Positions 61,443-64,000 of a stretch of DNA of 64,000 nucleotides are shown here, piece after piece. The position numbers and the translations under genes are program-made. The first letter of the stretch is position 1; each line of letters opens with the position of its first letter. Origin of the DNA: Flaccisagitta enflata (Eukaryota > Chaetognatha > Sagittoidea > Aphragmophora); contig OZ231127.1 in the NCBI GenBank assembly GCA_965153355.1, forward strand, positions 20,708,001 through 20,772,000, in the 5' to 3' direction. The notes under the pieces are model-generated. The model made no database searches and had not been told where the DNA came from. It was given only the letters and a program-made list of their open reading frames with translations.

Positions 61443-64000
61443 CTACCGCTCTTCCAGAATCTTATCGACGTAATGCATGAGGACAAAGTCGTCGATTTTT
61501 TGCCCATCGTGATCGTAATGAAACATTTGCAGGCATTTGTCGCAGTAGAAGCAGGGATCCTCCGGGTCTCTCTTGCTGCCGGATGTCATCCACGTGGCCG
61601 TAAACGTGTCGCACGCCCGACAACGCACGCGATGAGACCGCAGCACGTTGTGCACGACCGGGTAACACGTGCGATCGAAACAATCGTCGGGCGACAACAA
61701 TCGCACGTCCGTGAAGATGAAAAAGTGCTCGCAATTGCCTTGATGCAGATAAACGTAGGGTTGGCCCAATCGAATGTCAAGATCGATGAATCGAGTTTCC
61801 GCCATGTCGGCCTGTTTGAAGTCGCTCAGCTGCTTCTTTTTGGCCCATTCCACGATCGGCTCGCTGTAATCGATCGACCCCGGAGTCCTGAAAGAAAGAG
61901 GATTGACTACGTTAGTGCGTATTTTTATACACACTGACGTGTATAATTGATAAAATTTCAATATTTTTCTCAATCAAACAAAGCTCGGTTTCATCACACG
62001 ATGGGTAACGGATACTTCGGGCACACGGAAAACTGGCGTGAAAAAAGTTAATAAGTAAGTCTCTGGTGCAAGGAGCTACACATTGAATCCGATATGTTTA
62101 ATCACCTGAATCTCACCGATACTCATAGTACCCCCTTTAGTTTAAACCTTGGAGATCAAAATCACAAGCCAGTCTCTTCAAATTCAAGCATTTATATCGA
62201 AGCTTCATGGTCATCTATACAAAAATCTAATTTGCATATTGCAGTGCGAGCGTGAATCATCTTCAGGCTCGATTTAAAACTTGTTCGATATAACAAGAAA
62301 AACGCATGTCCGCGCCTTGATAAAACGATGTCGTAAGAGTTTGATAAAATCGTGTTATGTATTATGGGGACCGGATCAATGAAGGTTTGAGCGCTCAACG
62401 GGAAATATATTGGGTAGCTCAAACGAGAGTTTATATTCTTTCAAAAAGCGGAGGGAATATGAAAACCATGTTTCTAGAATATGTCCTACAGCTGTAGCTG
62501 TGAGGAATTAAGTCGTAAGCATTAGTCACTATACTATTTGAAGGGCCGTCAAGGCCTCGACTTGGCTACGGGAATCCACTATGATAGCGAGTAGCGCAGC
62601 TACTCAGAAGAAAAAGGAGAAGAGCAAAACGACGAAGCAAATGAGCGGAAGAAAAAGGATCAAAAGAAGAAGAAAGAGACAAGACAATCGAAGAGGAAAA
62701 GAAGAAGAAGAAGAAAGAAAAGTAGTAGAAAAGGAAGATGAAGAAAAGTCGGTAAAAGCAAATGTAGGCTTTTTTTTTTCAAATTTACGGAACTGGTCAG
62801 GACTCAGGGGTGATCAACGATTATGAACAATATCATGCCGACTTCGGCGAGAGCTCACTACTTTTGAGGTCAAGTTAAGAATAAGATTCCCACGGTTAAT
62901 GAGAGTTCGGTCCATTAGGCCAATTACATCAATCGAACATTGATTATCAAATAGAAGGGGGGAACCGATCCAGAATCCTTGGATCCCTGATCAATCAACA
63001 GGTAGTCACATTTAGATAGATAGAAACATACATTGGTGTATACTAGACAGATAGATAAATGAAATCTTGACTTATTTTTAACCTGAAATCGTTGTAAAAC
63101 GTGTTTTCGATGAAGAAACATCCCGAGGGATAAATGTCGCGATTGCGGGTCTCCTTTTCCGCCCCTGGATTCTCGGAAAAGTCACCGGGGACGATGTAGT
63201 CAATTTGACACTGAAATCGATCCCGCAACTCGGTCAGGTACTATTATGGAAAGAAGGACATTGTCATTGTTTCGCGATCTACGCATCAACGACGTAAGTA
63301 GTGAGAGAATCTATGGATTGTTTACAAAGCGCGTATCTTGCTCGAACGTTCGTCGTTACATCGCCGAACAGTCATTGTCATTGAGGACACAATTATTCCA
63401 TTAATGAAATATACAGTTAAGAAGGGTAGAAGTACTCGCATGTAACTGAACCATGAACACGTAACACCAATGACACTCAATTTGTCATGCTGAAACCACA
63501 CATATACATCCGCATGTACCTGTGTAGACAGCACGCAATACGAGAGATCCGCGCGGATCTTTTGAAAGTAAGAATCGCTGTGTTTCTTCTGCCGAAATTT
63601 GAAGGACCTGCAAGAGGAGCGTGCATGACAGCATGTATTAACTGCAACCGCAATTGGGGACTGCAATTAGCTGATTTGTGATACATGAAAGCCCAACAGG
63701 GCCAACACAATGTTTTTTTTCACTCTTTTTGTCTTAGCATCCACCTGAGCACAGTAACTGTGAGGACGACTTCCGGGGCTTCCACTCGATCTTTGTCGTC
63801 CATCGGAAGAGGAAGGTCGCGATAATAATTGAACAGACGAGGTTCGGGATAACGCGTAGACTTGCCCCAAGTCTGTCAAAGTCAATGGAAGCAATAGAGA
63901 AGCCAATTTTAGTTTCTATTGATTGAACATGAACGCATGACATAATCTCATGAACAAAACAATCAACTCACGAAGCGCTCTTTCTGCTTCTTGCTGCTGT
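61443..64000 (-). CDS. SNAPC3: snRNA-activating protein complex subunit 3 (5' end outside window)
   Basis: Subunit of SNAPc, which binds the proximal sequence element of snRNA genes and starts transcription by Pol II and Pol III. Exons: 64000-63973 (cut by the window), 63872-63745, 63607-63520, 63240-63083 and 61887-61443, phases 0,2,0,2; about 281 C-terminal residues. Landmarks: PEVVLTVTVL, VLSTQYLTELRDRFQC, FFIENTFYNDFR, LGQPYVYLHQGNCEHFFIFTD, DDCFDRTCYPV, and a C-terminal Cys/His-rich zinc-binding region (RCRACDTFTA, PCFYCDKCLQMFHYD). The protein ends KILEER. It lies head to tail with UBE2J1. The large intron at 61.9-63.1 kb has a Lys/Arg-rich open frame that is probably not coding. Confidence 0.93.

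Noticed and set aside
62581-62826. 81-codon Lys/Arg/Glu-rich frame
   Set aside because: Located in a SNAPC3 intron on the opposite strand; A/G-rich composition explains it.

Overview
This is genomic DNA from an animal, most likely an invertebrate. The genes have conventional GT-AG introns, the gene set is metazoan (a KASH-domain protein, glycogenin, NUDT14, UBE2J1, SNAPC3, a B-box protein), and intergenic and intronic DNA is saturated with microsatellites, minisatellites and DNA transposons. I cannot fix the phylum from the sequence alone. All exon boundaries below were read by eye from splice signals, reading phase and known protein families; none is confirmed by transcript data.

Layout: (1) 1-10 kb: mostly repeats, with a minus-strand B-box plus coiled-coil gene fragment at 2.6-4.4 kb. 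(2) 10.1-27.1 kb, plus strand: one very large gene of at least six exons, three of them about 3 kb each. It encodes an acidic, Glu/Lys-rich protein of about 3,590 residues with a single C-terminal membrane helix and a short tail ending in PPPS, the hallmark of a KASH (outer nuclear envelope) anchor. (3) 28.4-36.9 kb, minus strand: a complete glycogenin gene and, 274 bp upstream of it, a NUDT14-type UDP-sugar pyrophosphatase. One enzyme consumes UDP-glucose and the other hydrolyses it. (4) 37-44 kb: no host gene; a 3.9 kb terminal-inverted-repeat element that carries minisatellites and decayed coding sequence. (5) 44.2-59.0 kb, minus strand: a seven-exon NAD-dependent epimerase/dehydratase (extended SDR). 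Its 8.8 kb last intron contains a 5.5 kb hAT transposon with a perfect 8-bp target-site duplication; a second hAT element, also with a perfect duplication, is inserted into the transposase coding sequence. (6) 59.5-64 kb, minus strand: UBE2J1 (tail-anchored ER ubiquitin-conjugating enzyme) and SNAPC3 (snRNA gene transcription factor subunit, cut by the window end), closely packed head to tail with the epimerase gene.

The mobile DNA is unusually legible: three hAT insertions with perfect 8-bp duplications, several near-complete palindromic (foldback) MITEs, four of them with TA ends at one or both sides, a family of inverted-repeat elements whose interior is a 20-21 bp minisatellite, and a dispersed short repeat family with a terminal hairpin followed by CTAA and an internal tetranucleotide array that differs between copies. 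The most interesting protein observation is the divergent KASH protein, which apparently replaces spectrin repeats with long charged low-complexity sequence and carries two RVxF-type phosphatase-docking motifs.
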